Part shown: in pieces, positions 1-11,557 of the stretch
How positions within the stretch are numbered: position 1 is the stretch's first letter
Layout: each line of letters begins with the position of its first letter
Assembly (NCBI RefSeq): GCF_001723175.1
Contig: NC_064654.1
Coordinates: 1,488,001 to 1,552,000 of the forward strand
Direction of reading: 5' to 3'
Length of the DNA: 64,000 nucleotides
From: Penicillium oxalicum
Taxonomy: Eukaryota > Ascomycota > Eurotiomycetes > Eurotiales > Aspergillaceae
The notes under the pieces: model-generated
The model's database searches: none
The model's input: the letters and a program-made list of their open reading frames with translations, nothing else
What the model was told of the DNA's origin: nothing
Translations under genes and position numbers: made by a program

Positions 1-2047
1 AGGGGGTCCATGCGCATCCATTTGGTGCGTGCTTGAGGTTCGACTCGATTCCCGAGTGTCGACGTCTACTGTTCTAGAACATGGGTCATTCGAGGGTGGA
101 AACCATGGGTATGCAAGTTTGGAATCGAAGCCTGGGGGTTACATACATCGTTCATGTAGTACTGCTGTAGGAGTAGGGGTAGGGCAAGGTCTGATCTTCA
201 TCAAAGTGGACTATGTCAAATAATGGAGAATCGATGAGATCGAGCATGTCTACTGTTGTCTCTCACATCCGCCAGAGTCACTTTCAATCAAATGGATACC
301 TGTTTTACCCAAAAGAGGAGGAAAAGCCCCCCTCCCTTCCATCTCTAGTCCCCAGTGCGCGTTTGCCTGCAGTGTCCCGTTAAGATCGACCCAATCTCCT
401 AGTATACATGAATGTAGCATTAAGTTCAAACTGCCTTGATATCAACAAATCACACCACCCGTATCACCCATCCCAAACAAAACTTACCTAGATAAGATGA
501 CGAAATCTAAAATATCCTCCTCTCACGTGCATTCATTTTCCTTATAGTAACCCTCGAGGCCTCTAACCCTCCCCCCTCGAGACCGCTGCACGACTCCACC
601 TCTCTGCAGACCACCTGCACAACCCCCCCTGCCACGCAGCAGGGTCTGCACGAGCCAATGTTGCTCTCACCTCAACACGCTAGGTAGCAATAAACACGCA
701 TAGACTCCGGCTGCAGAGGGTAGAAAAAAAACAAAACAATTAGAGAGAGAGAAAGAGAAAAGGGGAAAGTCAAAACGACTAACTTCAGGGCTTACTCCTG
801 AACACTCTTTGCCTTCTTTAGGACAGGGTGTGTCCACGGTATGATTCGCAACCCGAGTCATTGGTCGATTGAGCTTTGGTGCGTGCATACCCTAGTCCAT
901 CTATGCTATGGTGCATTATGCATTCACTTCAGCTCCGAGGGGGATTAGAGGGGGGGAAGGGAGTGGGAAGAGCATATAGCCAGATATGAATGGATGTGTG
1001 CACTACATAGATAATAGACAATGGACAGTGATACTGTGCCGTAACACTGGCACGGAATAATGCCCTCTTCCTCCCTCCTTTCCCCTTCCCCTCTTGCGTT
1101 CCTTTAGAGTTCGGATACTGTAGTTCCGGCGATTACTGCAAGTGGAAAAGCTGGCGGGTGGTATCGCAGATGCCCCAAGGGACTCTATAGCAAGGCTTTG
1201 GTCTAGATGATATTTTCGATTCATTTCTTGAATATCCTCATAGTATCGTACTGTCACTGACGGAAAATTTGCCTATCCTATTGATGGTATATGGATCCAA
1301 TCTCGAGGCGACATTTTTGACTTGACCTGTGAAAGTACTCAAGATCGCAGCCTCGTTGTAAATGCTAGAGTACATGCAGACATGTACGTCCTGCACTGCG
1401 TACGTATTTGTGCAGCTACGTTGACACAAAGTACACGAGACCCAATCGGAGCGGATGGTAAAATCACCTGTCCACCTCTGCAACCGGCACCAGATCTCGA
1501 CCAAGTGTCCCGCGGGATGTCGAGGTTGTAGGTTAGAAGCGAGCTGTGGAATTTGGCACAGACAGGGATGACAATCTACTCGATCCAATAAATTGGGATA
1601 CGGACTATTCTGAGGATGGAGAGAGATATTGACGGGACGAGGGGACGAGGGGGTTGTACTAGACGCTTTTGCAATTTCCGGCGATACTGGGCTCATTGCT
1701 TTATGCCCAATTGACAGACCTACCAGAATCTGCATCTTGGTACAGGTTTCAGGTGTGGCCTGGTGAGCTCAATGGCGGCAGGAGTACATGAACGCGTCGT
1801 TCGATCAATGTGTATGGATTGCGTTTCCAGACCAAATTTGGATGCACAGTTATTAGAAAGGTCTCCAAGACTGGGGGAGGAAGAAGTCTTTTGCATCGTA
1901 GTGCTGGTATGGGTAACTGGATTGGCATGATGGTAAATACCGAATGCTGTATTCTGGGGATGATAGAATATGTAAACGTGTCTCTGTGCAAAGATCAGGT
2001 TCAACTACCCCCTCCCCCACACACATATGATAAACATCGTGGCTGCA
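1..2047. other. Intergenic stretch, no gene recognised
   Basis: No frame in this stretch shows a recognisable domain, a consistent intron pattern or protein-like composition. The open frames are short, overlap on both strands and often begin at GTG or TTG. The right end is the 3' side of the rhodanese-domain gene. I see no tRNA or repeat here. Confidence 0.5.
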
Positions 2048-3034
2048 CTACTTGTTCTTTGTCCACACATTCGGATCATAATCGTCCATCCATGCAGTGT
2101 ACTCGGCCCCGGCTGCAGCCCAGCCCTTGATGCCCCCTTCCAGGATCAAGCTCTGCATCGAAGTGTCTTGTTTCTCTGCCAAATAGTCTGCAAACCAGTT
2201 GGCTGCACGGGGCCCGCGTCCATTGGAGGAACCTGCAACAGAAAGGACGCTTCAATTAGAGACGATTCCACATATGTTTGTACCATGGCCTCGACAAGAG
2301 TATTGCCAAGGCGCCACACGACGAGTACTATAAATACAATACCACTTATAGTCTCTCATTCTGCTTTTTTTCTTTTTTTTTTTGAAAAAAAAAGAAAGTT
2401 TGGAAAAAACACACAAAAAAAAGAAGAAAAAAAAAAGGAAAAGGGCACGGTACTCACCACAGTACCAAATCACCTGTTTCACACCACTCTGAGAAAGCAG
2501 CGCGTACACACCCGGCAGCGTGGGATATAAACTGTGGGCGGGGGTTGATGGATCCTCGAATAGTGCCTCCCTAATACGACCAGACCAGGGTCATGGCTTT
2601 TGTATTAGCTCCGTGATCCTGCGCATCATTGCGTACTCTGTACGCCAGTACAATCATTAGGAACCAGAGGTCATCCGGCAGCCAGAATACTCGACATTCC
2701 AACCTTTCATTCACCCGAGGTGAGGGGGGGCACAGGGGGGTTGAGCCGACGATCACCGATCAATTCAACCCTTCTGCTCCACCGTGACGATTGTTCCGGT
2801 GCACTGCAAGGGGGGAGAGTGAAATGTGTCCAGGATGTCTTATCAGACCAGGGCAGACCATGAACGGACCTCGAAATCAGTGCGTCGTACATCGACCAGA
2901 ACAAAATCCCGGCCGGGTTGCTTCCCATTCTGGAACCAGTGCAGAAGCTGATTGCGGGGTAAGGACGGCACGGTAGACTTGGGGGCGGGATAGGCCGCAT
3001 GCCATGGAAGCTCCGCAGAGGCAGTGTCGGTCAT
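2048..3034 (-). CDS. Small rhodanese-domain protein (Acr2/Cdc25-like CX5R loop), damaged conserved block
   Basis: Exons 3034-2870, 2566 (or 2570)-2458 and 2232-2048 give a protein of about 152 residues, the usual size for single-domain fungal rhodanese/arsenate-reductase-like proteins. Seen in the sequence: an N-terminal FVLVDVRRTDFE (rhodanese strand), a catalytic loop WYCGSSNGRG (CX5R) formed exactly across the second intron, and the C-terminal LILEGGIKGW typical of the family. ATG at 3034 is used; the upstream in-frame TTG at 3043 is not. Exon 2 is odd. The natural acceptor at 2571 gives GGTIRGSIN after DFE, as the family expects, but the frame is then lost two bases short of the following LYPTLP block. 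An AG four bases downstream restores an open frame but replaces the conserved block with unrelated residues. Expected role from the family: sulfur transfer or arsenate reduction in the cytosol. It may be a pseudogene or carry a sequencing error in the C run near 2541-2545. Confidence 0.72.
2365..2397. repeat. T-run/A-run inverted repeat in an intron
   Basis: A T-rich tract of about 18 bases (one C interruption) is followed directly by G and an A-rich tract with a matching G interruption, so the two can pair as a hairpin. It lies in intron 2 of the rhodanese-domain gene (2457-2233), followed by further A-rich tracts to about 2440. Confidence 0.6.
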
Positions 3035-6000
3035 CTTGGGCAAGGTCCGAAGAAGATCAAACCTTGAATTTGGTGATTGTCCTCTCCCTCCTCAAAAAAT
3101 GGAGATTGGAGGAGAAGAGAAAGTTAGGAAGACTGCGGATAGCAACTGGATAGTCGGTCCGAGTGACCTGGAGGGAAAACCTTAACGAAGGGTACTCCTC
3201 CTCTCCGGGCAGAGCAGGGATGACTAAAGACCCTATTGAGTTGGGTGGACCTCAGCTGTCAACGGGACACAATGTGCACAATCTATCAAGATGGTCTGTG
3301 AAACCCCTGATGGATGATGATTACTATTCCTCCATCAGGAGTAAACATCCCCCAGGTTCAGGCTGCAAGGCTGCAGGGAGGTGCTTCTCTTGGCACTGAC
3401 ACTCAACCCCGCTCATTGGTGCACACCTTCCGTCCAGACCATCTGGATCCACCCACGCGTCAGAGGGTCACATGGTCGATCTGTCAGTTTGTCAACCGGT
3501 CGAGACCGGCTTCTTCATAGGTGATTGGTTCGATATCGCTGATGCTCACCATCAAACGGGTTGGAATTCTGCTTATCTGGCTTGTGGACCAGTTGACGAC
3601 GAGGATTTCCTTCCTGGAACACAACTGCCTCCCTCCCCCCACGAAGTGATTAAAGTTCAGTCCCGTCGGCCCAGCTGGACAATCTCAGAGTCAAAAAGCT
3701 GGCCGGTCCATGACCTAAAGTGCGCAGGGATCGACCCGGGGGGATGGATTCAAAGCACCCCCTCGTCCGATGAGCGCGCAGGTCTTCTTTGGGGGGGTCG
3801 AGGGTACGTGTCCTGTGCTGGAGGCTGAGTGGGAGGAGTCTGTCCAAACGGGTTAGCCTCATGTCCCCAATCGAGCTCATCTCGGCCACTTGCCTCCCAT
3901 TCAAGGTTTGGGAAGTGGAGAGGGGACGAAAGAAAGCACTATACAGCTGAAAAAAGATAGCTTACTACAAATGGGTCGATGCGATGGCTCGGATACTGTA
4001 CACGACAAGCGAGAAACGTGTGTACAGTACACTGTCCCTTCCTCCACAGAAGACGAGACTATTTCACCTTGAACGGATCATCAAGAGGTATCGGGAGCGT
4101 CAAAAAAACCACTACACATGGCCATACCAGTCACCAACTCGGCCCGGCCGGCAAAATCCTCATATCCGACAATGCCGTTCTTGAAAGTCTATAGGTCGGG
4201 ATAAGCCCACGACACAAATGGTCAGGATGGCGATGCAGAAAAGAAACTCCAGCCACGCCGGCCTGATGGGGAAAGCTCTAAACTTTGTCCGGAGAGTCAT
4301 CCACTCGCAAGCGGACTCTTATCCCCGGATCTTCCGCAGTAGTCATATGACTGAAGAGGTACACCATCACCAACAGTGCGAGTGGGACTAGAAGGCACTT
4401 GATACCATGCAGTGGATGCGATGGTTATGCATGGATGTGGTACTTCACTTACCCTTCGGTTGTGCTACGATCCAGGTTCTCGGGTCCCGGAGCTTGATCA
4501 ATACTGATAACTCGATCAAGTGATTCGGTAGATGGAACATGGATTTTTTTTCTACATCAGTTCCGTTGACTGGGGCTCATCGATGGAGAGCGGATCATTG
4601 ATGGCTCAACCGGGCTGCATCGGCTCGGCGTGAGGAGTTGACAGTCAATGCAAAGACTTAGGGATCGACGTTGACCCTTTTACACAGGACGTAAGTCTTT
4701 GGTAAACGTCGATCCCTATGGGCAGAGCATGTCCTAAGGATGTCGATCTGTACCCAAAGACATGACAAGTCTCTCGCTTTCAAGAAGCACATTGGGAGGA
4801 ATCTCTGATTTGGAGGATTGTCATTGCAGGTCGCCTTCTCGGCGTCAACGTTAGGGCTCAACTTTGTTGATGTAATATGACTGCAGAGTTTGATACACAG
4901 TAGATGGAAATCCATGTCCCAAACCATAGGTCTCAGGTCATGTTTTTTTATCGATTATGAGTGATGCAAAAGGAAACACAGACCAAAACTCATTCGAAAA
5001 TCAAATCACAACCCCATGAACCTTGGTACCGGCCGGGGAGCATCAGTATCTTGTGATTTCACCTTTTCCACCGTCACTCCTATGCACTGGAATATAGAGA
5101 TATTAGTATGTGCATATATCAATTAAAACAATAGACAATTTCTAGATTTCCCAATTACCATCTCAAGATATGTAGGTTTGTATTCCCCCCCCCTCCCTAA
5201 TTTAATATTCAACAAAACTTGTCAATAACACCTAATCCACTATACTCTCCAGGGTGTGACCCAAAGCAGTGCACAATCACTCAACTACTAGCTACATACA
5301 GAGTTGCTCCGCCCTCAATTCCTAAAAGAAGTATAAAAAAAAATCATGTCGCCTGGCGATCATACGATGGACAACCTGCTGATTTTGCCACTGGATCAAC
5401 TTCTCCCCCGCATCCGTGCCTCCAGTTAACCTAACCTTGAAAGCTCATGTATCTAGCAGCCTGAATCTTGTCCCAAATGGAAGAAAAAGATAAAGAAAAC
5501 AATGGACAGACCAAACACGTCCTATGATCCAAACAGCTCGAATTCATTGGAGAAGAAGGTGATTCTCTCCTCATCTCCTGGGGCTGCCAAGTGTGGTAAG
5601 GTTCCACTCAAACGCCCAGATCTCATCGAATCCAGTCCCATTCCATTCACGTCTTGGCCAAGTCACGTATGGCCTATTGATGATGCAGATCAGTGCCCGT
5701 CTTTGATGTCCAAGTGTCAGGCGCTCAGATCTGGCGTCATCACTTTCCATTGGCACGGGCTTCACGGATATGCATCCACACCCCCGGAGCAAGGCGCGAG
5801 ATTCGCGGAGAATACATACTAAAAAACAAAAGATGACAGACACTTGGTCCATAGGTAGATAGGTACCCAGACATTGGCCGTGCCAAGGACCTGCTACTGT
5901 ATGCCAAGTATGTTGACATGTTAACGTGCCACACTGCCAGGCGGACAGGGCTGGGATGAAGAGAGAGAGCATGGGTGGAGACATCCAATATCCATCAGAT

Positions 6001-7279
6001 CGAAACGTCTCTGCCTGGCCACAAGCCCCACAGCCAGTGCAGGACGGTAGAGGGACGTTCATCTCTCCCAATGACTTTGTTTTTTTTTTCACTGTCTCTT
6101 TTCTCTTTTCTCAAATTCCCCACATTGGTTTGACGTACCTCGGGCTGGAAAAGAAAATTACCCTATCGGGACATTGTGCGTCCAGGTCTGCAGGTGATAA
6201 ATGATTGACCGCATTTGGACAGGAAGTATCTACAGGCTTCGGAGTTGTTTGTGTTGGTGCGGAGAGGAGATCAAACATAGCGATGAATTGACTGTGAGTT
6301 GAATCTGAAATTCGCGATGCACCACCTTTTTACGTTGTTCAGCACCTACCTGTCTTGTTTACTGGAACGAACAATACGATTCATGATCCGGACTATATCC
6401 GATATACTTGAAGCTCCATGACCAGTGAGCATGTGCAACATCCCACGTGACAGTGTGGTTCAAACCGTTTGAAGGGGAAGTCGAATTCGATTGTAGGATC
6501 TGCGTCGAGATGATGGCATCTCTTGTTGGTCTACATGCTTGACTGAGCTTGATTGAGGGTGCTGCCGAGCGTTGACGTACAACGTAGCATACACTGTTCC
6601 CACACGTGTCGGTATACATAGTCTTTGTGCTGTCAAGTTTGAGCCGCCAGGAGGTTAGGGCTTACTTGGTTTTATGCCAGGGAACTACTACCATAAGCCC
6701 TTCGGATTCTAATCATGAAATGGTCAGCCCAGGAGCCTCATTCATGCTCAGAGGCTAGATAGTCTATTTTTTTTTTGGAAAACTTCCAGGGATATGGCAG
6801 AAAGGGGGGAAGAGAGAGTCTTGAAGGTTTGAGGTTCTGGGACATTTGAATGAGATTCTTTCTATCACATAATTGATCGAAGCAAGCTCCCGACGTGTAT
6901 AGGAAGACTTCGATAGTTTCCAAGAGTCAAGGAGGACGGTTACCTGCTTCTTGACGAGAGGCTCAAGTCCCCTAAGACTAATATCGAAGTTCATCCTGTA
7001 GTTATTTTACCGAGAGAAAGATCCTCACCGAAGATATAAATGATTCATGGGTAAAGCTGTACTCATACATCAACACATCTCTCCAACTTTTCTATAAACA
7101 ATCTTATCTCTCTGTTTCTTTCCCCGGTTTCCAATCCCTCACCCTTTCGATCTAATCTATCTTCTTGCTCATCCTCCATTAATCTCTCCAGATATTTCAC
7201 TGTTTCAGCCGTCGAGTCGACTTGGTCGTCGTATCGAGCCCGAGTCGAGTGTATCGGCGCAGCCCGCCTGGTTGTCGAC
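3035..7279. other. 4.2-kb intergenic stretch without a recognised gene
   Basis: Several open frames of 60-170 residues lie here on both strands, but none has a recognisable domain or neighbouring exons with matching phase. There are homopolymer tracts (T run near 6078-6089, C run near 5185). It presumably holds regulatory sequence for the rhodanese gene and 3' sequence of the YcaC-like gene. A lineage-specific gene cannot be excluded. Confidence 0.4.
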
Positions 7280-8081
7280 TTAAATCAAAGTCTTCTCAAC
7301 CTCGGCGAGGGTACCGTTCAGAATGGCACCGGCGTGGTGGCGAGCAGCCATGCCGTAGGCGAATTGGTACCTTTGTGATGCGTTAGTCAAAGTTTCAAAG
7401 ACCGCTCGTCTCGGAAGTTTCCAGGGTAACACCTACTGGTCAAGAACGGGGAGGATCTCGGTGAGACCGGGCTTAGCGCGCCAGTCGCGCATCAGATCAC
7501 AGACAATAGCGAAGAAGCCCATCAGAGTGACACCGGCCTTCTCCATGCGGCGGTTCGCATCCTCCGCAAGCTTGACATCGAAAGTTCCACTGGCGTCGGT
7601 GTTGGCGAAGACCTCGTATCCCTCGTCAATGAGCGACAGGGCCAGGAAGGCGGTGCCTAATCATGAGTTTGTTAGAGCTGGCCTTTCACTGCGGGAGGGT
7701 GCAAGCGCAAGATGATAAGGAAAAAAGAAAGAAAAACGGTCACTTACAAACTTCAGTCACGATACCGCCGATGATCAGCTGCTTCTTTCCGAGGGCCTTG
7801 ACGGCCTTGCGGAAGTCGGGGTTGTCCCAGGCATTGACCTCACCCTGACGACGGACAAAGGTGGCATTGGGGTGCATGTCGGTGATCTCCTTCAAGAGGA
7901 GACCGTTGGGACCACCGTCAGAGGACGAGGTCAGGACGGTGGGCAGATCAAAGATGTTGCCAATGGCAGAGTGGGCAAGCATGTTGTTGCGGAAGTCGTT
8001 GGTGCCAAAGTCGCGAACGAGCTGGGCCAGACCGACTTGGTGATCGATGACCAAGAGAGCCTGAAGCCTTTGTTAGCTCTG

Positions 8082-8140
<59 letters not shown>

Positions 8141-8277
8141 TTGTCCGTCATTGCAGAAAGTTCTCATTGCAGGATGATACGACTTACCGCGTTGTCCTTG
8201 TCAAGGCGGTTCCATGCCTGAGCAGGAACGGAGATTGCCAGCAGCAGGGCACCCTGAATGAGCTTGGAGAAGTACAT
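7280..8277 (-). CDS. Secreted YcaC-like isochorismatase-family hydrolase
   Basis: Four exons (8277-8188, 8060-7748, 7656-7437, 7370-7280) join in phase to a 237-residue protein ending in TAA. Residues 1-22 look like a secretion signal (MYFSKLIQGALLLAISVPAQA). The mature part follows the YcaC branch of the isochorismatase/cysteine hydrolase superfamily: LLVIDHQVGL with the catalytic Asp, INAWDNPDF-like GEVNAWDNPDF in the middle, and the nucleophile Cys in GGIVTEVC, formed across intron 2, then GYEVFANTDASGTF. These enzymes hydrolyse small amides or related substrates as oligomers; the natural substrate here is unknown. A signal peptide is unusual for the family and suggests an extracellular or endomembrane role. 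Intron 1 carries a long AG microsatellite. All splice sites are GT-AG. Confidence 0.9.
8085..8137. repeat. AG dinucleotide microsatellite
   Basis: About 26 perfect AG repeats (53 bases), inside the 127-base intron 1 (8187-8061) of the YcaC-like gene. On the coding strand it reads as a CT tract between branch region and acceptor, so length changes could affect splicing. Confidence 0.97.
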
Positions 8278-9686
8278 CTTGAAGTCTTGGTTGGAAGAAT
8301 ACCGGTGAAAGAGAGGAGATGGCGAGTGGACTTGGAATCTTGTCTTGTGTCTGGATAAAAAAAAAGATCAGATGAATGCGAGGAAGAGCCTCTTCTTATA
8401 CTTGATGCGCTCCCACCCCAGACATCAAGATTCATCTTTGCTTTTCTCGCTGATAAATTGAAAAATGTATAATCTTGACAAAGAGTTTGCTAATGCCTAA
8501 GTCTTGCCTTGGATCTTGTACCGTGATGATTGTTTGCTCCATATTGCCTTGGCCCACAGTGAGTCGTGGCAGGGCGCCAACCATTGCACATGGTAGGCTC
8601 GGCAAATGCAAGTACACGGCAGCATCAGAATCGAGGTGCATGCAGTGCTGACGGAGCTTTCTGATTTGAGAATGCAGCAAGCTCGGACAAGGATTCCCAT
8701 CGGCCACTCTTTGGGATGAACGGTAGAGCTTAGAATGTGCAAACATCCAAGAGGGGATATTAGGAGTCTAAACCTGTCTTTTGCGTGCTCTTCCTACAAG
8801 ACAGTGCCCGTATCATTCCAAAGCAGATCGAAAAATTCCCATCTGAACCCGCCCAAACATGAACACTTTTTTTTCACGTGGCGAACAAGTAGGTTCTTTC
8901 GGCTCCAGATCCTACAAGGAGCTTGCGCATTTTCACGATATCAGACCCACCCGAGATTCTGATTCAAAGCATCACCCGCCCCCCTGCAGAGCCTCCCGAG
9001 AGTTTAATTAGTGCCTTACAAACGACCGACTAATGGGCCTGTCAGCACGTCAAACCCAACTCTGAGGAAACGCTGGCCCTTGAATTGGTTAGTTGCCGAT
9101 GTTCTTCTCGGGAATACTGGTTTTCCCCTGTCTCCAACTCGATGCTCATTGGTGATGATCCGCCACTATGATCCACCCGCTGCCCCGGAGCATCTCAGAT
9201 TTGTCAGTCGATGGGGAGATCTCATCTTATCAATTCACCGCTCACTGCGACCTGCTAGCTCTACTGCGGTTCGATTCCGAACAGTACCGCATCTGCATCG
9301 GTAAGCAGGTTCTTCTGCACGGAAGAGACCTCGAAAGGAGCTATTGTTGCAGAACACCAACTGCTGACGTCTGCTTACCGAATGATTTGGTGCATGACGC
9401 TAAGCCGGGCTTGTCACCACATCGCTTGGCACGGATAGAATCTCGTCTGCTATGCCCGATCGAGTAATGTCTTTGCGGAAGAAGGGTGGCTTTTCAGGAG
9501 GCGTGATTTACTTTTGTGTATGGTTATCCCAGATCAAATATCGGTTTGAAGATGGAGTATCGTCTTTTGTTTTTTTGTTTTTTTGTTTTTTGGAGGGGGG
9601 GGGGTTTCGCTTTTTCTCTATACAACCGCGGACCCGCCCCTCGCAGACCTCGGAATGGCTCGGCAACTTCACACCTTTTCACCCGG
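8278..9686. other. Intergenic stretch, no gene recognised
   Basis: Upstream region of the YcaC-like gene and 3' region of the regulator-like gene. Open frames here are short and mostly begin at non-ATG codons. A T-rich and G-rich tract lies near 9567-9606. No RNA gene or transposon signature was seen. Confidence 0.45.
8395..8400 (-). promoter_or_regulatory. Possible TATA box of the YcaC-like gene
   Basis: TATAAG on the minus strand about 120 bases upstream of the ATG at 8277, a plausible core-promoter distance in fungi. Position and motif are the only evidence. Confidence 0.35.
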
Positions 9687-11557
9687 CTATACATTCAGAA
9701 CCGGAATCATCACTCCGACATGAACGTGCACTCGCCGCCAGCACTTCCTCCAGGTACAATCCTTCCCCGGATTCTCACAAAGATCAGTATAAAAAAACTC
9801 CCCGAGCAGCTGTCGTGACTGGGTCCTGTCGCGGAGGCCCAGACGCCGCGCCACTCGCGCAGAGTGAAGGACAAACCACGCGTGGGAGTCGGTGTTTCTC
9901 TTGGATGCCGTCACCCCCAGAACAAGCATCCAAAAGAGCAAGTCAGGCGCGGCGTCCAGGAGGTCTGGAATTCGGGGAGCAAGAATGTGCTTAAAGGCTT
10001 CTACCATGTGGCGCACGATGGGCAGCGATTGGAGATGCGAGACACAGGCCCACAAGTAGATGATGACGGAGTAGCGGAGAGGCGGATTGATATAGTCGTG
10101 GATCTTGCGTGACGGTGAACTAGGGGCAGGAATCGTGGAGAGGAAGTCGTGTTGAAAGATGGGGAAGAGATCGTTGTCGGTGGGTCCTACGATTTCGGGG
10201 TGTGCTTTGCCCAGTTCGAAGTGCTGGATGAGTCTGGTAAAGATCCCGAGGTGGTCCTTGAGAGAGGGAGAGATCTCTGTATACCAAGGGGAACAAGCAG
10301 CGAAGCGAGAGCCGAGAGTAGCGATAGAGGGTGGGATTACGAAGCCGACGGTGTCCTTGTCATCCGGCTGTGGATGGAAAATGGCGGACTCGCGAACGAC
10401 CTCGCCGCGAAATTTTGCCGACATCGGGATCACCGGCGGTTTGTGCTGCAGGGCAGCATATCCGGCGACAGCACTGGTCAGATGTCAGTCCGGAACACAA
10501 GCTCAAAAGGGACGGGACAAGAAAAGAGAGTCTGTACTGGTAGACGCTGGAAAGTGTCATGTACTCGAATACATCAAGACCACCGGCGATTTCTATGAGT
10601 GTAGCCAGGCCTTTCATATGTGTCCGCAGAGCCGCAAATTCGGCATTGATATTCTAGGCCAGCGAGTCAGCTTGAACCAAAAGAGCCTCAAACATGACTC
10701 ATCCATTGGTCAAACGTGGGGGAATCCCATACCTCGATGGTGACGATTGAAGCAACAGTCAACACGGTCGACTCCGCCACCGCAGTGACGGGATCCTGCA
10801 GTAAATCATTCAAGGCCCTGATGGCGCTTGTCCGAAATTTGATGCAATCTCCGAGAGACTTTCGGCTTGCTTCCGAAGAAACACCGCTGCGAGATTCAAG
10901 ACCCGCCTTGTGTCCAGCGCCGACGCAGAGTTTCGTATAAAGGAGCGCCGTGGAGATGAGCGACCTCTCCGTCCACCAGGTATTCATCCAGTCCACATTG
11001 AACGGATAAGAATTGGGAATCACGTAGCCTCTGTCTGCGAACATTTTCAGCGCCGGCGGCGAATATAAGAACGAAAGAAGTAGGAAGCAGACAACCTACA
11101 ATGATGAAAATACACATGCATGGCGTTGCTCATTGACACAGGGTAGGCGTGAAAAGGGTCGGCATGATTCTGACGGATGAGAGTGGATGCTTTGACAGGC
11201 ATCATACTATTTTCATATCGCATTCGAGGAATCTGCGTCTTCCTCCCATGCTGCACGTTGTCTATCTCCCTCTTTTCGCGCCGCGGCGTACAGACACTGA
11301 ACGGCTGGAACGATTTCAAACGATCAATCGCCTCTTTCTTCCTACGTTGATCGGCGTTTTTCGCAACAAATGACTTTATTCCCCTTCTCATACTGGCAAA
11401 TAGCGCATCATCCCCCTGAGTATTCACAAATAGGAACCCATGAGACCCCGGCTGGGGTCTAGGGCGCTGGGTTCCATCATCTATCGGTGTCGATATTGTC
11501 TATGCAGGACATATTAGAGACAGAGCGTTTCTGGGGCACATACACACCTACAGCCAT
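9687..11557 (-). CDS. Fungal regulator-like protein without zinc cluster (Fungal_trans_2 / 'tachykinin family' type)
   Basis: Five exons (11557-11552, 11499-11100, 11034-10733, 10653-10538, 10473-9687) join in phase to 536 residues. The first exon is only six bases (Met-Ala); splicing 52 bases downstream yields MATISTPIDDG and then HGFLFVNTQGDDA, the FLFVN motif that opens this family. The N-terminal 120 residues are basic (RRGIKSFVAKNADQRRKKEA), without a C6 cluster. The remainder matches the fungal-specific transcription-factor middle region: WMNTWW, an alpha-helical stretch with GHKAGLESR, LATLIEIAGGL (a hallmark motif), then a C-terminal helical part ending in LLGEFFYTD and a Cys/Trp-rich tail. 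Function is unknown; proteins of this kind are usually annotated as transcription-factor-like. The acceptors and donors were chosen because each restores the family motifs and phase. Confidence 0.85.

Noticed and set aside
667..6092. Numerous 60-170 codon frames in the left intergenic regions
   Set aside because: Overlap on opposite strands, non-ATG starts, no domains and no consistent introns.
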